NCBI GenBank assembly: GCA_002727515.1
Contig: PBXF01000002.1
Span: forward strand, 1 to 13,063
Length of the DNA: 13,063 nt
Direction of reading: 5' to 3'
Source of the DNA: Methanobacteriota archaeon
GTDB lineage: Archaea > Thermoplasmatota > Poseidoniia > Poseidoniales > Poseidoniaceae
Under the pieces are notes generated by a model. The model saw only the letters and a list, made by a program, of their open reading frames with translations. It was not told the origin of the DNA and ran no database searches. Position numbers and translations under genes: made by a program. Below are positions 1 to 7,172 of this stretch, piece after piece. Position 1 is the stretch's first letter; the number at the start of each line of letters is the position of its first letter.

Positions 1-63
1 TGATGAAAAGACGATTAGTAGAATTCCAACTAACGCAATAGATATAGCAATAATTTTCTTCAT
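1..63 (-). CDS. N-terminus of an exported protein, cut by the window edge
   Basis: Reading the minus strand from the ATG at 63 gives 21 codons beginning MKKIIAISIALVGILL, open to the window edge. Two lysines followed by an uninterrupted hydrophobic run are a classic signal peptide or N-terminal membrane anchor. The start is supported by a good archaeal Shine-Dalgarno (AGGTGAG, 73-67) three bases upstream of the ATG. It lies 81 nt downstream of the stop of the giant repeat protein on the same strand, with no obvious T-rich terminator between them, so the two may be co-transcribed. The mature protein is outside the window and its function cannot be read. Confidence 0.7.
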   Translation of the reverse strand, partial: MKKIIAISIALVGILLIVFSS

Positions 64-66
64 AAT

Positions 67-73
67 CTCACCT
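67..73 (-). promoter_or_regulatory. Shine-Dalgarno site of the truncated exported-protein gene
   Basis: The minus strand reads AGGTGAG, complementary to the 3' end of archaeal 16S rRNA, ending three bases before the ATG at 63. It decides the start of a gene that otherwise shows only 21 codons, and suggests an internal operon position, since several other genes here look leaderless. Confidence 0.6.
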
Positions 74-144
74 AATTTTCACTCAAATCCTTACGTGTAC
101 TCGATCCGCCTTGCGGTACCAACGATTGGCGAAGGTGGCCTTAG

Positions 145-3096
145 TTACTCAAGAGAATATTCTCTTCTGACAAAAGCCGCAGCGGAGAGTATTCCGACCA
201 ACGTAAGTACAGCGCCTATACTTGGTATGGAATCTTCTTCCGCTTCATTATCATCAGATTCAGCTTCAGGGTTACCCTTACATGGAATCCAATGGGAATC
301 AACTCCAGGCTCTCCTGCACTAGTGATGCCACCTGCTTCAGAGATGTATAGCATTTGAGAGCCTGCTGGCCATTCTACAACATAATTTCCAGTATAGAAT
401 GAGATTGTATTATCCCAAACCGGTTGGCTATTAGCGGCCCATGTTTCTTTACATGGACATTTGTAGGGTTTCCAGAACTCATCGATTCCGCCGTCCACAA
501 TAGGGTCTGCAACATAATCAGGTCCGCCATTATTGCCGCTATGGATAAAGATAATTTCGTAATAATTTCCTGAATTTGCAGGGAACTGATAGATATCTCC
601 AATTTGAGGTGTAGTTGTATTGTCCCAGACTGCCACATCTAAGCCGTCACAAGGCCCAGGACTTGCTCCAGTTCCATCACAAAGAACCCAGTGGGTGTCA
701 ACGCCAGGTTCTCCGGCGCCAACGGTTACTCCGCCTGACTCAAGAGGGGTGTACAAATTACCCGATCCTGCTGGGTGTTCAACAACATAATTTCCGGGGT
801 AAGCAGTACCTGCTACCCAAACCGGTTGTCCATTAGCGACCCATGTTTCCTTACACGGGCAATCGATTGGTGACCAAACATCCATGTCCATATCTGGTGC
901 ATTGACATTCGTGAATGGGCTTCCAGGATTTACCTGATAGTACATTTCAGAACCAGCAGGATATTCATAAATTTCACCGGAGGTTACTACTGTGGAAGGA
1001 CTCCAAACTCCGATAACATCCAATCCAGCGCACTGATTGGAATAAGGCAAGTTTGTACCAGGACAGAGTTTCCAAGAATCGGAGTTAGGGTTTGGCTCAG
1101 CTCCAGAAGTACTGTCAATTGCGATCCATAGAGTGTCAGAACCTGCTGGCCACTCAACTACCTCATCTAACCAGTAAAATGTGGATATGTCCCAAACTGG
1201 TTCACCATTAGCAACCCATGTTTCCTTACATGGGCAATCGATTGGTGACCAAACATCCATGTCAATATCAGGGGCGCTTACGCTCCAGAATGGGCTTCCT
1301 GGATTCACTATGTAATAGTTGGAAGAACCAGCAGGATACTGATATACATCGCCGGACGTCACATTCGTTCCTGAAGTCCATACGCCGACCACATTAAGTC
1401 CAGCACATGGTTCACCAGAAGGCTCACCAGGTTCGCTGCAAAGTTCCCATTCAGGGTCAGTTCCCGGTTCGTCTCCAGGGCCTGGAGAAGGCGATGCGAC
1501 GTACAACATCATTGAACCTGCTGGCCATTCGACAACATCGTTTGGTGAGTATGCAACCGAAGCATCCCATACAGGTTGTCCATTAGTTTCCCATGTGTCC
1601 TCACATGGACAAACTACAGGCGCCCATACATCAAGATCTGTAGTTGGAGATAGAACCTCTTGGTCTACATATCCTTGAATTACAACCTGATAATATTCAT
1701 TTGAACCTGCTGGATATTCGTAAATTTCACCTGTTGACACTCTTGCCATGTCATACCAGGCACCAACATAGTCTAGACCACCACATGGTCCAGTTGAGTT
1801 GTTATTTTCAGGACCACACAGTTCCCATTCATTACCATCAGCCCAAGGCTCCCCTGGCTCAACACCAGCAGTGGTTGATGGCATTATGGCCATCCAGTAA
1901 TCACCTGTGTTTACTGGGTGCTCAACTATTACTCCTGAAGAGTATGTTGTAGATGCATCCCAAACTAGATTTCCGCCTGCTTCCCAAATCTCTTCACAGG
2001 TACAATGTTTTTCAGACCATGCATCCAAATCAACGCCTGGGGCTCCAACTAATTGAGCACTAAAGCCCGGTGAGACGATGTAGAACATTCCTGAATCGTC
2101 AGGGTATTGGAATATATCTCCGGACGTAACAGGGGTTGTGTCAGTCCAAGTCTTACCACCAGTTCCGTTGAAATCATCACAAAGGTTGCCGCTTGGCTGG
2201 TCTCCATTACAAGGAGTCCAAAGGTAGGAGCTGTTAGCACTTCCAGGCTCAACATTTCCATGGTCGAAGGAGATGTAAAGGGTATTTGATCCTGCAGGCC
2301 ACTCAACAACCGCGTTTTGCATGTAGTTAGCACTTGAATCCCAGACAGGCATCCCTGTATCATACCAAATATCCTTACAGTCACAATCCAGAGGTTCACC
2401 CCATGCATCGAGGTCTACTCCAGGCGCTCCAACTGTTTGGTTAACCATTCCCACTCCCACCACGGTGTAGAAATGGCCCGAATTCGCTGGATATTGGTAT
2501 ACTTCTCCTTCTGTTACAAGGGTTGAGTTTTCCCATACAGGGGTGGGTAAATTAGCTATTGATGCACATGATTCTGCACAAAGAATCCAAAGGTCATTGC
2601 CTTCTACTGGGACATCTCCAGCATTAGTTCCTGCATCTTGAACAAACCAAATTCCACCGTTATATTCTACAATTTGCCATGCATTATATGCCATTGTTGA
2701 ATTCCACATAATGCCGCTAGTTTCAGCGATGTCTTCACATGAACAGGGGCCTGTCCACTTACCTGTAGCATTTGGTTCACTTGTTGGCCCTGCAGTGGTG
2801 CTCTGCCAAAAATGGCCAGAATTAGCAGGCCATTCTACAATGTCATGCAAATTGTATGAAGCGCTACTATCCCAAACAGGGCCGCCCATTCCATCTGCAG
2901 CATTTGTGAAATTACATCCTGAATCGGTTCCGCTTACATTCCCCTGCATACCTGAAGATTGTCTACCAGATGTTTGAGAAACATCATCTGGTTCATCGGT
3001 ATCAAAATCAATTTTATCGTTTGTGTAGTCCATGCTGTAAATCGACATGTGTATGGTCAGAACAGCAATTATAGCCCAGCAACTTAGTTTGCGCAT
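145..3096 (-). CDS. Giant secreted repeat protein with tandem chitin-binding-type (CBM5/12-like) modules and C-terminal anchor
   Basis: A protein of about 983 residues. The N-terminus (MRKLSCWAIIAVLTIHMSIY) is a signal peptide, followed by a Ser/Gly/Asp-rich linker to about residue 70. Fourteen modules follow. Eight type-A modules (about 73-118, 129-173, 250-296, 377-427, 508-553, 633-678, 758-806, 892-939) read PVWD.S..Y....VVEWPAGS..LY......EPG...W.LC, the aromatic pattern of type 3 chitin-binding (CBM5/12) domains. Six type-B modules (177-240, 306-367, 438-498, 564-623, 689-748, 816-882) read C.GL..VGVW....VTSGEIYEYPAGS.YY.V...APD.D.DVW....CPC. Each A+B pair has about four cysteines, suggesting disulfides. 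An acidic linker (944-956) leads to a hydrophobic helix and Arg-Arg (957-978), the layout of archaeal C-terminal sorting/anchor signals. No catalytic domain is visible, so it is probably a surface adhesin or glycan-binding protein. I chose the ATG at 3096 because a TATA box lies 25 nt upstream; ATG 3102 and TTG 3111 are alternatives. Confidence 0.85.
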   Translation of the reverse strand: MRKLSCWAIIAVLTIHMSIYSMDYTNDKIDFDTDEPDDVSQTSGRQSSGMQGNVSGTDSGCNFTNAADGMGGPVWDSSASYNLHDIVEWPANSGHFWQSTTAGPTSEPNATGKWTGPCSCEDIAETSGIMWNSTMAYNAWQIVEYNGGIWFVQDAGTNAGDVPVEGNDLWILCAESCASIANLPTPVWENSTLVTEGEVYQYPANSGHFYTVVGVGMVNQTVGAPGVDLDAWGEPLDCDCKDIWYDTGMPVWDSSANYMQNAVVEWPAGSNTLYISFDHGNVEPGSANSSYLWTPCNGDQPSGNLCDDFNGTGGKTWTDTTPVTSGDIFQYPDDSGMFYIVSPGFSAQLVGAPGVDLDAWSEKHCTCEEIWEAGGNLVWDASTTYSSGVIVEHPVNTGDYWMAIMPSTTAGVEPGEPWADGNEWELCGPENNNSTGPCGGLDYVGAWYDMARVSTGEIYEYPAGSNEYYQVVIQGYVDQEVLSPTTDLDVWAPVVCPCEDTWETNGQPVWDASVAYSPNDVVEWPAGSMMLYVASPSPGPGDEPGTDPEWELCSEPGEPSGEPCAGLNVVGVWTSGTNVTSGDVYQYPAGSSNYYIVNPGSPFWSVSAPDIDMDVWSPIDCPCKETWVANGEPVWDISTFYWLDEVVEWPAGSDTLWIAIDSTSGAEPNPNSDSWKLCPGTNLPYSNQCAGLDVIGVWSPSTVVTSGEIYEYPAGSEMYYQVNPGSPFTNVNAPDMDMDVWSPIDCPCKETWVANGQPVWVAGTAYPGNYVVEHPAGSGNLYTPLESGGVTVGAGEPGVDTHWVLCDGTGASPGPCDGLDVAVWDNTTTPQIGDIYQFPANSGNYYEIIFIHSGNNGGPDYVADPIVDGGIDEFWKPYKCPCKETWAANSQPVWDNTISFYTGNYVVEWPAGSQMLYISEAGGITSAGEPGVDSHWIPCKGNPEAESDDNEAEEDSIPSIGAVLTLVGILSAAAFVRREYSLE
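831..900 (-). repeat. Near-identical direct repeat inside the giant gene (partner at 1206-1275)
   Basis: Positions 831-900 and 1206-1275 match at about 65 of 70 bases with an offset of exactly 375 nt (125 codons, one A+B module pair). The segment encodes the end of a type-B module and the start of the next type-A module (SPIDCPCKETWVANG). Other module copies are much more diverged at DNA level, so this pair reflects a recent duplication or gene conversion of one module pair. Confidence 0.8.
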
Positions 3097-3116
3097 GGAC
3101 ATTACCCACAATCAAA

Positions 3117-3124
3117 GAATATAG
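3117..3124 (-). promoter_or_regulatory. TATA box of the giant secreted-protein gene
   Basis: The minus strand reads CTATATTC at 3124-3117, centred about 25 nt upstream of the ATG at 3096. This is the distance expected if transcription starts at the ATG itself (leaderless mRNA). No convincing Shine-Dalgarno precedes this ATG. Confidence 0.5.
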
Positions 3125-3130
3125 CCTTAT

Positions 3131-3156
3131 TGATTGAAGAGTATGTTATTCAATCA
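3131..3156. promoter_or_regulatory. 8-bp inverted repeat upstream of the giant gene's TATA box, possible operator
   Basis: TGATTGAA at 3131-3138 and TTCAATCA at 3149-3156 are perfect inverted copies separated by 10 nt (centre to centre 18 bp, under two helical turns). The element sits immediately upstream of the TATA/BRE zone of the giant minus-strand gene, where archaeal activators or repressors bind as dimers. AT-rich intergenic sequence can produce such repeats by chance, so the regulatory role is inferred. Confidence 0.35.
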
Positions 3157-3434
3157 TTATTGACTTAATTGTAAAATAAGGAAGTTCTGCAAAGTTAAAA
3201 TTGTGTTTAGACTAAGATTGTAGAAAACATTGCATTAAATGATGAGAGTTAAAGTTGCGGCCATGGACATCTATGACATCTCATTATTCCTGATAATGAA
3301 ATCAAGTGGAGTGGACCTCCTGGAGTAATAGAACTTAGTTCGGCATCAGAAGTACAACTTTTGTATTAAATCAGAAATGGTCAAATGATATAGTACTCCA
3401 TGTTAATTCAATGATGAATTTTGATCTAATTTGT
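3157..3434. other. AT-rich non-coding spacer with a possible gene fragment
   Basis: No start-to-stop gene is visible on either strand. On the plus strand a 30-codon open stretch (3277-3369) without a start codon reads H L I I P D N E I K W S G P P G V I E L, continuing to a TAA, and is directly preceded by a TGA. Its composition is protein-like rather than random, so it may be a decayed gene tail. Otherwise I see only AT-rich sequence between the upstream region of the giant gene and the 3' end of the next minus-strand gene. Confidence 0.3.
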
Positions 3435-4049
3435 TTATTCATCTGCAATGAAACAATCATCGTCGATTTCATGAATTTGTCCTGTAACTAGCAAATGGTC
3501 TATCGCCTCATCACATTCTTCTATTGAAACACCATTTTCAATCATTGGTTTGTAAATATCTGCAATCTCTACCCAACTTGCACCCTTCCCAGTTTTTTCT
3601 TGGATAAAAATCAACATCATCTGCGCAGTCACTGCAAGCAAAGGGTCATCACAATCATCATTTGGAAATAGGTTGATGAAGGTGCCTGCAGGGTGCGGCT
3701 CCTCATAATTCGAGTCGTCAATTCTTTCACTGATGTGCTTGAAAGATTCGGGTATGTCGAAACAATCGAACAAATTAGTTTGTCCATTAGGAACTTCTCG
3801 TATATCAACAGGATCTAATTTACTGACTATGTTTTGAAGCCTGTAAAGTCTTTGTTCTAACTGAATTTTCTCCCTATTGATATCTGATTTGATGAGATTC
3901 AAGTCTTCTTTTGCCTTTTCTTCCAACCATGATTCAATACTAAAGTGAGGGTCAATAGAAAGCATAGCGTCAACCAATTTCTGGACACTAATTGGCATTT
4001 GTTCCACTCTGAGTTTACTTTCTCCCCAGTCCTTGGAATCGTCTGCCAT
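3435..4049 (-). CDS. Unrecognised acidic cytoplasmic protein with a central coiled coil
   Basis: A 204-residue protein I do not recognise. It has no signal peptide or membrane segment. Residues about 44-78 (EEKAKEDLNLIKSDINREK onward) are highly charged with heptad-like leucine/isoleucine spacing and probably form a helix or coiled coil. The C-terminal part (about 135-200: LLAVTAQMMLIFIQEKTG then ASWVEIADIYKPMIENG then DHLLVTGQIHEIDDD) has the helix-turn-helix-beta look of a winged-helix fold, as in proteins that sense or bind nucleic acid or partners, but the key contacts cannot be judged. The protein is rich in Asp and Glu. The minus strand has AGGAG at 4061-4057, seven bases before the ATG, and a TATA-like CTTTAT near 4080. 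It stands alone, divergent from the dehydrogenase gene at 4235. Confidence 0.75.
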   Translation of the reverse strand: MADDSKDWGESKLRVEQMPISVQKLVDAMLSIDPHFSIESWLEEKAKEDLNLIKSDINREKIQLEQRLYRLQNIVSKLDPVDIREVPNGQTNLFDCFDIPESFKHISERIDDSNYEEPHPAGTFINLFPNDDCDDPLLAVTAQMMLIFIQEKTGKGASWVEIADIYKPMIENGVSIEECDEAIDHLLVTGQIHEIDDDCFIADE

Positions 4050-4234
4050 GCTTCTACTCCTAGTTTTGGCACTCGATAAAGGTACACTAAGTCATCCAAG
4101 GTGCATTTCGATTGGAATAATAGGGTGCTGCGTTGATAATTCCTAATAATTCTACTCCATTTGACAATGACCCCTAACCAGCGCGAAATTCGATAGGGGG
4201 CGGTTTCATTTAGGGGGGGCTCTTCGATTGCAAT

Positions 4235-5419
4235 ATGAGCGACCACCGCATCGCAATCTTGCCTGGAGACGGAACTGGCAGAGAAGTAGCAATAGAGGCG
4301 ATGCGGATACTCGATGCGATCGAAGCAAATACAAATTATGGGTTCGAGAAGGTTGTAATTCCTTGCGGCGGAGAGAACTATCTCAAAACAGGTGATGAAT
4401 GGGCGGAGGGCTCATTTGAATTCTGTCGCGATGAAGCAGACGCGATATTCTTGGGAGCGATTGGTCACCCGGGAGCTAGACTTCCGAATGGCGATTTGGC
4501 TGGGGGCTCAGTGATTTTGGGTATGAGGGCTGGATTGGATCTTTACGCAAATGTTAGGCCAATCAAACTCTACGAGGGAGTCCCACACAAAGTTCATGGA
4601 AAATTCACTCAGATATGGGAGCCAGGAATGGTTGATATGACAATTTTGAGAGAGAATACAGAAGGTTTGTATCATTCTCTACTAAGAAGAAGCGCGGACA
4701 GAGCAATGGGAAGAGAAGAATATATTCCGCCAGAAATGGAATTCCCTGGCTTAGAAGGCGAAGTTGCTTATGACCCAAGACCTATTTCCGCTGCTGGAAC
4801 AGAGCGCTTAGTTAAGATGGGATTCGATATTGCAATGACTCGAAATGGCGCTCCAATAGATGGAGTTAGTAGAGTTTCATGTATAGACAAAAGTAACGTT
4901 ACCAGAGGGTGCCAATTATTCAGAAGAGTATTCGATAAAGTATCATCCTCGTATCCAACAATTGAGAAGGATTATGGATACATAGATGCATTCATGCAGT
5001 GGCTTACTAGGTCTCCCGAACATTACGATGTAGTTGTGTCCTCAAACATGTTTGGCGATATTTCGACTGACCTCGGCGCTGTACTTCAGGGAGGAATGGG
5101 TATGGCGGCATCTGGAAACATTGGCGACAAGCATGCATTCTTCGAACCCGTTCATGGTAGCGCTCCAAAGCACGCTGGACAAAACAAAGTCAATCCAATC
5201 GCAAGCATCAACTCGATTCAAATGATGATGGACTGGTTGGGCCGCAAGAACAACGACAATGGGCTAATCTCGATTTCAGAAACAATAGATTCCTGTGTCG
5301 CAGATCATCTACGTGATGGTAAGAACTTGACCTATGACCTTGGTGGTAACGCAACATGTAGCGCCGTAGGAGAGTCTATTGCAAATCTGCTATCAACTAA
5401 ATTGTCTGAAAATCATTGA
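4235..5419 (+). CDS. NAD(P)-dependent isocitrate/isopropylmalate-type oxidative decarboxylase
   Basis: A 394-residue member of the beta-decarboxylating dehydrogenase family (isocitrate, 3-isopropylmalate, homoisocitrate and tartrate dehydrogenases), which oxidise a 2-hydroxyacid and release CO2. Visible landmarks are ILPGDGTGRE near the N-terminus, the substrate arginines R98, R108 and R139 (LYANVRP; LRENTEG), Y146, K219 (IDKSN), metal aspartates D251, D275 and D279 (NMFGDISTDLG), and the adenine-loop motif HGSAPKHAGQNKVNP at 307-320. In that loop the Lys-His pair and KVNP resemble NADP-dependent bacterial isocitrate dehydrogenase (APKYAGQDKVNP) rather than NAD-dependent isopropylmalate dehydrogenase (APD.AG). 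The substrate loop (GGSVILGMR) keeps the Ser of isocitrate dehydrogenase but has Ile where its Asn sits, so the substrate is undecided. It stands alone, overlapping the convergent synthetase gene by 7 bp. There is no good Shine-Dalgarno. Confidence 0.9.
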   Translation: MSDHRIAILPGDGTGREVAIEAMRILDAIEANTNYGFEKVVIPCGGENYLKTGDEWAEGSFEFCRDEADAIFLGAIGHPGARLPNGDLAGGSVILGMRAGLDLYANVRPIKLYEGVPHKVHGKFTQIWEPGMVDMTILRENTEGLYHSLLRRSADRAMGREEYIPPEMEFPGLEGEVAYDPRPISAAGTERLVKMGFDIAMTRNGAPIDGVSRVSCIDKSNVTRGCQLFRRVFDKVSSSYPTIEKDYGYIDAFMQWLTRSPEHYDVVVSSNMFGDISTDLGAVLQGGMGMAASGNIGDKHAFFEPVHGSAPKHAGQNKVNPIASINSIQMMMDWLGRKNNDNGLISISETIDSCVADHLRDGKNLTYDLGGNATCSAVGESIANLLSTKLSENH

Positions 5420-6162
5420 TTTCCAGTTTTCGCCATTGTATTTACAATGTGATTTAGAGCGTCTTGTAATCCGTTATCATTATTCCAATCAGTTTTTGGC
5501 GGTCTTTCGGGAATGAACTGAATTAAATTTTTAGCGACTCTAGTTACTTCATCAACAGCAGTTACAGATGCAAATTTAGCCGAACGCGAGAGAGGATTAA
5601 GATCTACAACAAGAACATCTTTGCCCATAGCTCTCAGTGCTTGACATCTGTCTCCATCTTCGAGCGGAACAAGAACAACATCTGCATTGAAGATTCCATC
5701 TTCATGACAAGCCCCTCTTGGCCCATCTAGATTTGGAATTCTTGCATCTGGCATCCCGCCCAAAATTTCAACATCTAATCCTAAATTTTGCTTTGCAACT
5801 TTCAAATTAGCAAGAAGAGCACCCATTCTTTCAGGAGTTCTGTAGAAAATATTGATTTCAACAGGGCATCCTAATTGGCTTGCGATTTTCAAAAATTCAG
5901 GGCCGGCAAGAGCAATCGAGTTTCCATTCAACGACAAAACAGGCCTCTCTGCTGCACTAAGCCTTGCAGCCATCTCTCTAGTAGCAGCCATTGCAGAGGG
6001 TATCGTTTGCTCACCAAGTAAGTAGTCGAAAGCCTCTCCGCGACCATGAGCAATCATAGCAGACTGTGCTAGCATGCCCTTTTCGCCTGCTTCGGAAATT
6101 TTCTTTCTCATCATCAAAGAGTTATATCTTGGATGATTTTCGTCAATGTTTTCTTCCACCAT
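5413..6162 (-). CDS. Archaeal phosphopantothenate synthetase (4-phosphopantoate-beta-alanine ligase)
   Basis: A 249-residue protein matching the archaeal-specific family (formerly DUF137) that joins 4-phosphopantoate and beta-alanine using ATP, giving 4'-phosphopantothenate for coenzyme A. Together with pantoate kinase it replaces the bacterial PanC/PanK route. Family signatures are NHPRYNSLMMRKKI-type N-terminus (9-22), GLIAHGRGEAFDYLLGE-like motif (35-51), LSLNGN (77-81), the FYRTPERM segment (106-113), LVPLEDGDR (164-172), and VVDLNPLSRSA (185-195). Length is typical. It is the second gene of an operon: its ATG is 11 nt after the stop of the upstream phosphoribosyltransferase gene, and its Shine-Dalgarno (AGGTGG) overlaps that stop codon, pointing to coupled translation. 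Both genes serve cofactor synthesis. The family is a strong sign of an archaeal host. Confidence 0.93.
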   Translation of the reverse strand: MVEENIDENHPRYNSLMMRKKISEAGEKGMLAQSAMIAHGRGEAFDYLLGEQTIPSAMAATREMAARLSAAERPVLSLNGNSIALAGPEFLKIASQLGCPVEINIFYRTPERMGALLANLKVAKQNLGLDVEILGGMPDARIPNLDGPRGACHEDGIFNADVVLVPLEDGDRCQALRAMGKDVLVVDLNPLSRSAKFASVTAVDEVTRVAKNLIQFIPERPPKTDWNNDNGLQDALNHIVNTMAKTGNQ

Positions 6163-6173
6163 GGCCGTGCCAC

Positions 6174-7118
6174 CTATAACGTATTCATTATCATTGTCAA
6201 ATCCAATGGAGTAGTTCCTCTATTGATTGTGCTGGTAGATAGTACATCCAATCCACATTCTCGCCAATCTTCTAGGTCATCTAGTACAATACCGCCACTG
6301 GCTTCTAGGAAGACATGTTCTCTCAATCCCATTTCGGTCAGTTCATCTGCAACAGATTTACATTTTTCCGGCCCAAAATTGTCTAGCATGATAACTAACC
6401 TGTCAAGACCATCAATCATTCTTCTTTCAGACCACGTAAAAGCGGCCATTATGGCCTCTTTATCTTCTCTGACTTCAATTTCTAAGAACGCTCCGCATTC
6501 AGAATAATCAACTTCTTTTAGGAACATAGAGATTCTTGCAGCATTACCACTCAAGTCAGGATACATTACTGCAAGATCATTTTCCTTGACCATTTTCGCA
6601 TCTTTCTTTGATAATCGGTGAGTAAGCCCACCTCCAAGGTGAACAGCCCACTTGTCCAATAGCCCCCACACGGTTTTTCTTGTGCATGCAATTTGTCCTG
6701 GAGCCTTCGCTGACCATTTTTTTGCCTCTGTTGCAATGCCTGATAACTGTCCGAGGACATTGAGAATAGTCCTCTCAAGTGCGAGAACAGCCTCTTTGTC
6801 TCCACTGATGGTTGCGATTTCATCTCCTTTAGACACACTTCTGCCCTCACCATGCGACCAAGATATCTGCACATTACCTGCCCAAATTTGTATCATATGA
6901 TCAACCATAGAACACCCTGCAAGCGTACCGTTTTCTCTCGCAATAATCTTTGCTTCTACTGGACTTTCACTACCCATGAATGGCATATCAATTCCGTCAT
7001 CAGACAATAGAGATGTAGTCCATCTATCAAAACTAGAAATCAACATTCTAGTGGGTCCATCAGAAGCACTCCATAATTCCGCGCCCCTGTCATGAGGTGG
7101 CCTGGAACTCTCTGCCAT
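6174..7118 (-). CDS. nadC: Divergent quinolinate phosphoribosyltransferase (NadC family)
   Basis: A 314-residue type II phosphoribosyltransferase of the NadC/ModD fold, expected to turn quinolinate and PRPP into nicotinate mononucleotide plus CO2 in de novo NAD synthesis. Visible: the N-terminal barrel segment ending ARENGTLAG (60-67), ERTILN (115-120), GQLSGIAT (123-130), TRKT (146-149), GGGLTHR (162-168), a Lys at 178, E213/E215 in LEIEV, LDN (245-247) and EASGGI (272-277). Substrate Arg and Lys positions are largely kept. Departures from the family are the usual DTRKTTPGLR changed to CTRKTVWGLL and the usual KDNH changed to KEND, so activity on a related substrate is possible. About 24 extra N-terminal residues precede the family-like start; Met25 (at 7046) is an alternative start. 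It is the first gene of an operon with the phosphopantothenate synthetase and diverges closely from the FAD enzyme. Confidence 0.8.
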   Translation of the reverse strand: MAESSRPPHDRGAELWSASDGPTRMLISSFDRWTTSLLSDDGIDMPFMGSESPVEAKIIARENGTLAGCSMVDHMIQIWAGNVQISWSHGEGRSVSKGDEIATISGDKEAVLALERTILNVLGQLSGIATEAKKWSAKAPGQIACTRKTVWGLLDKWAVHLGGGLTHRLSKKDAKMVKENDLAVMYPDLSGNAARISMFLKEVDYSECGAFLEIEVREDKEAIMAAFTWSERRMIDGLDRLVIMLDNFGPEKCKSVADELTEMGLREHVFLEASGGIVLDDLEDWRECGLDVLSTSTINRGTTPLDLTMIMNTL

Positions 7119-7172
7119 GAATATCGGAAATCTTACGAGGACTTCATGGTTGTGGACTTATTGGGTCGAGGT

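Noticed and set aside
375..638. Short open frames in other frames of the giant gene
   Set aside because: They arise from the repeated coding sequence of the real minus-strand gene and show no family features or start signals.
831..1275. CRISPR array or other DNA repeat array in the giant gene
   Set aside because: The repeats are in frame, encode protein modules at about 375-nt period, and vary mainly as coding sequence does.
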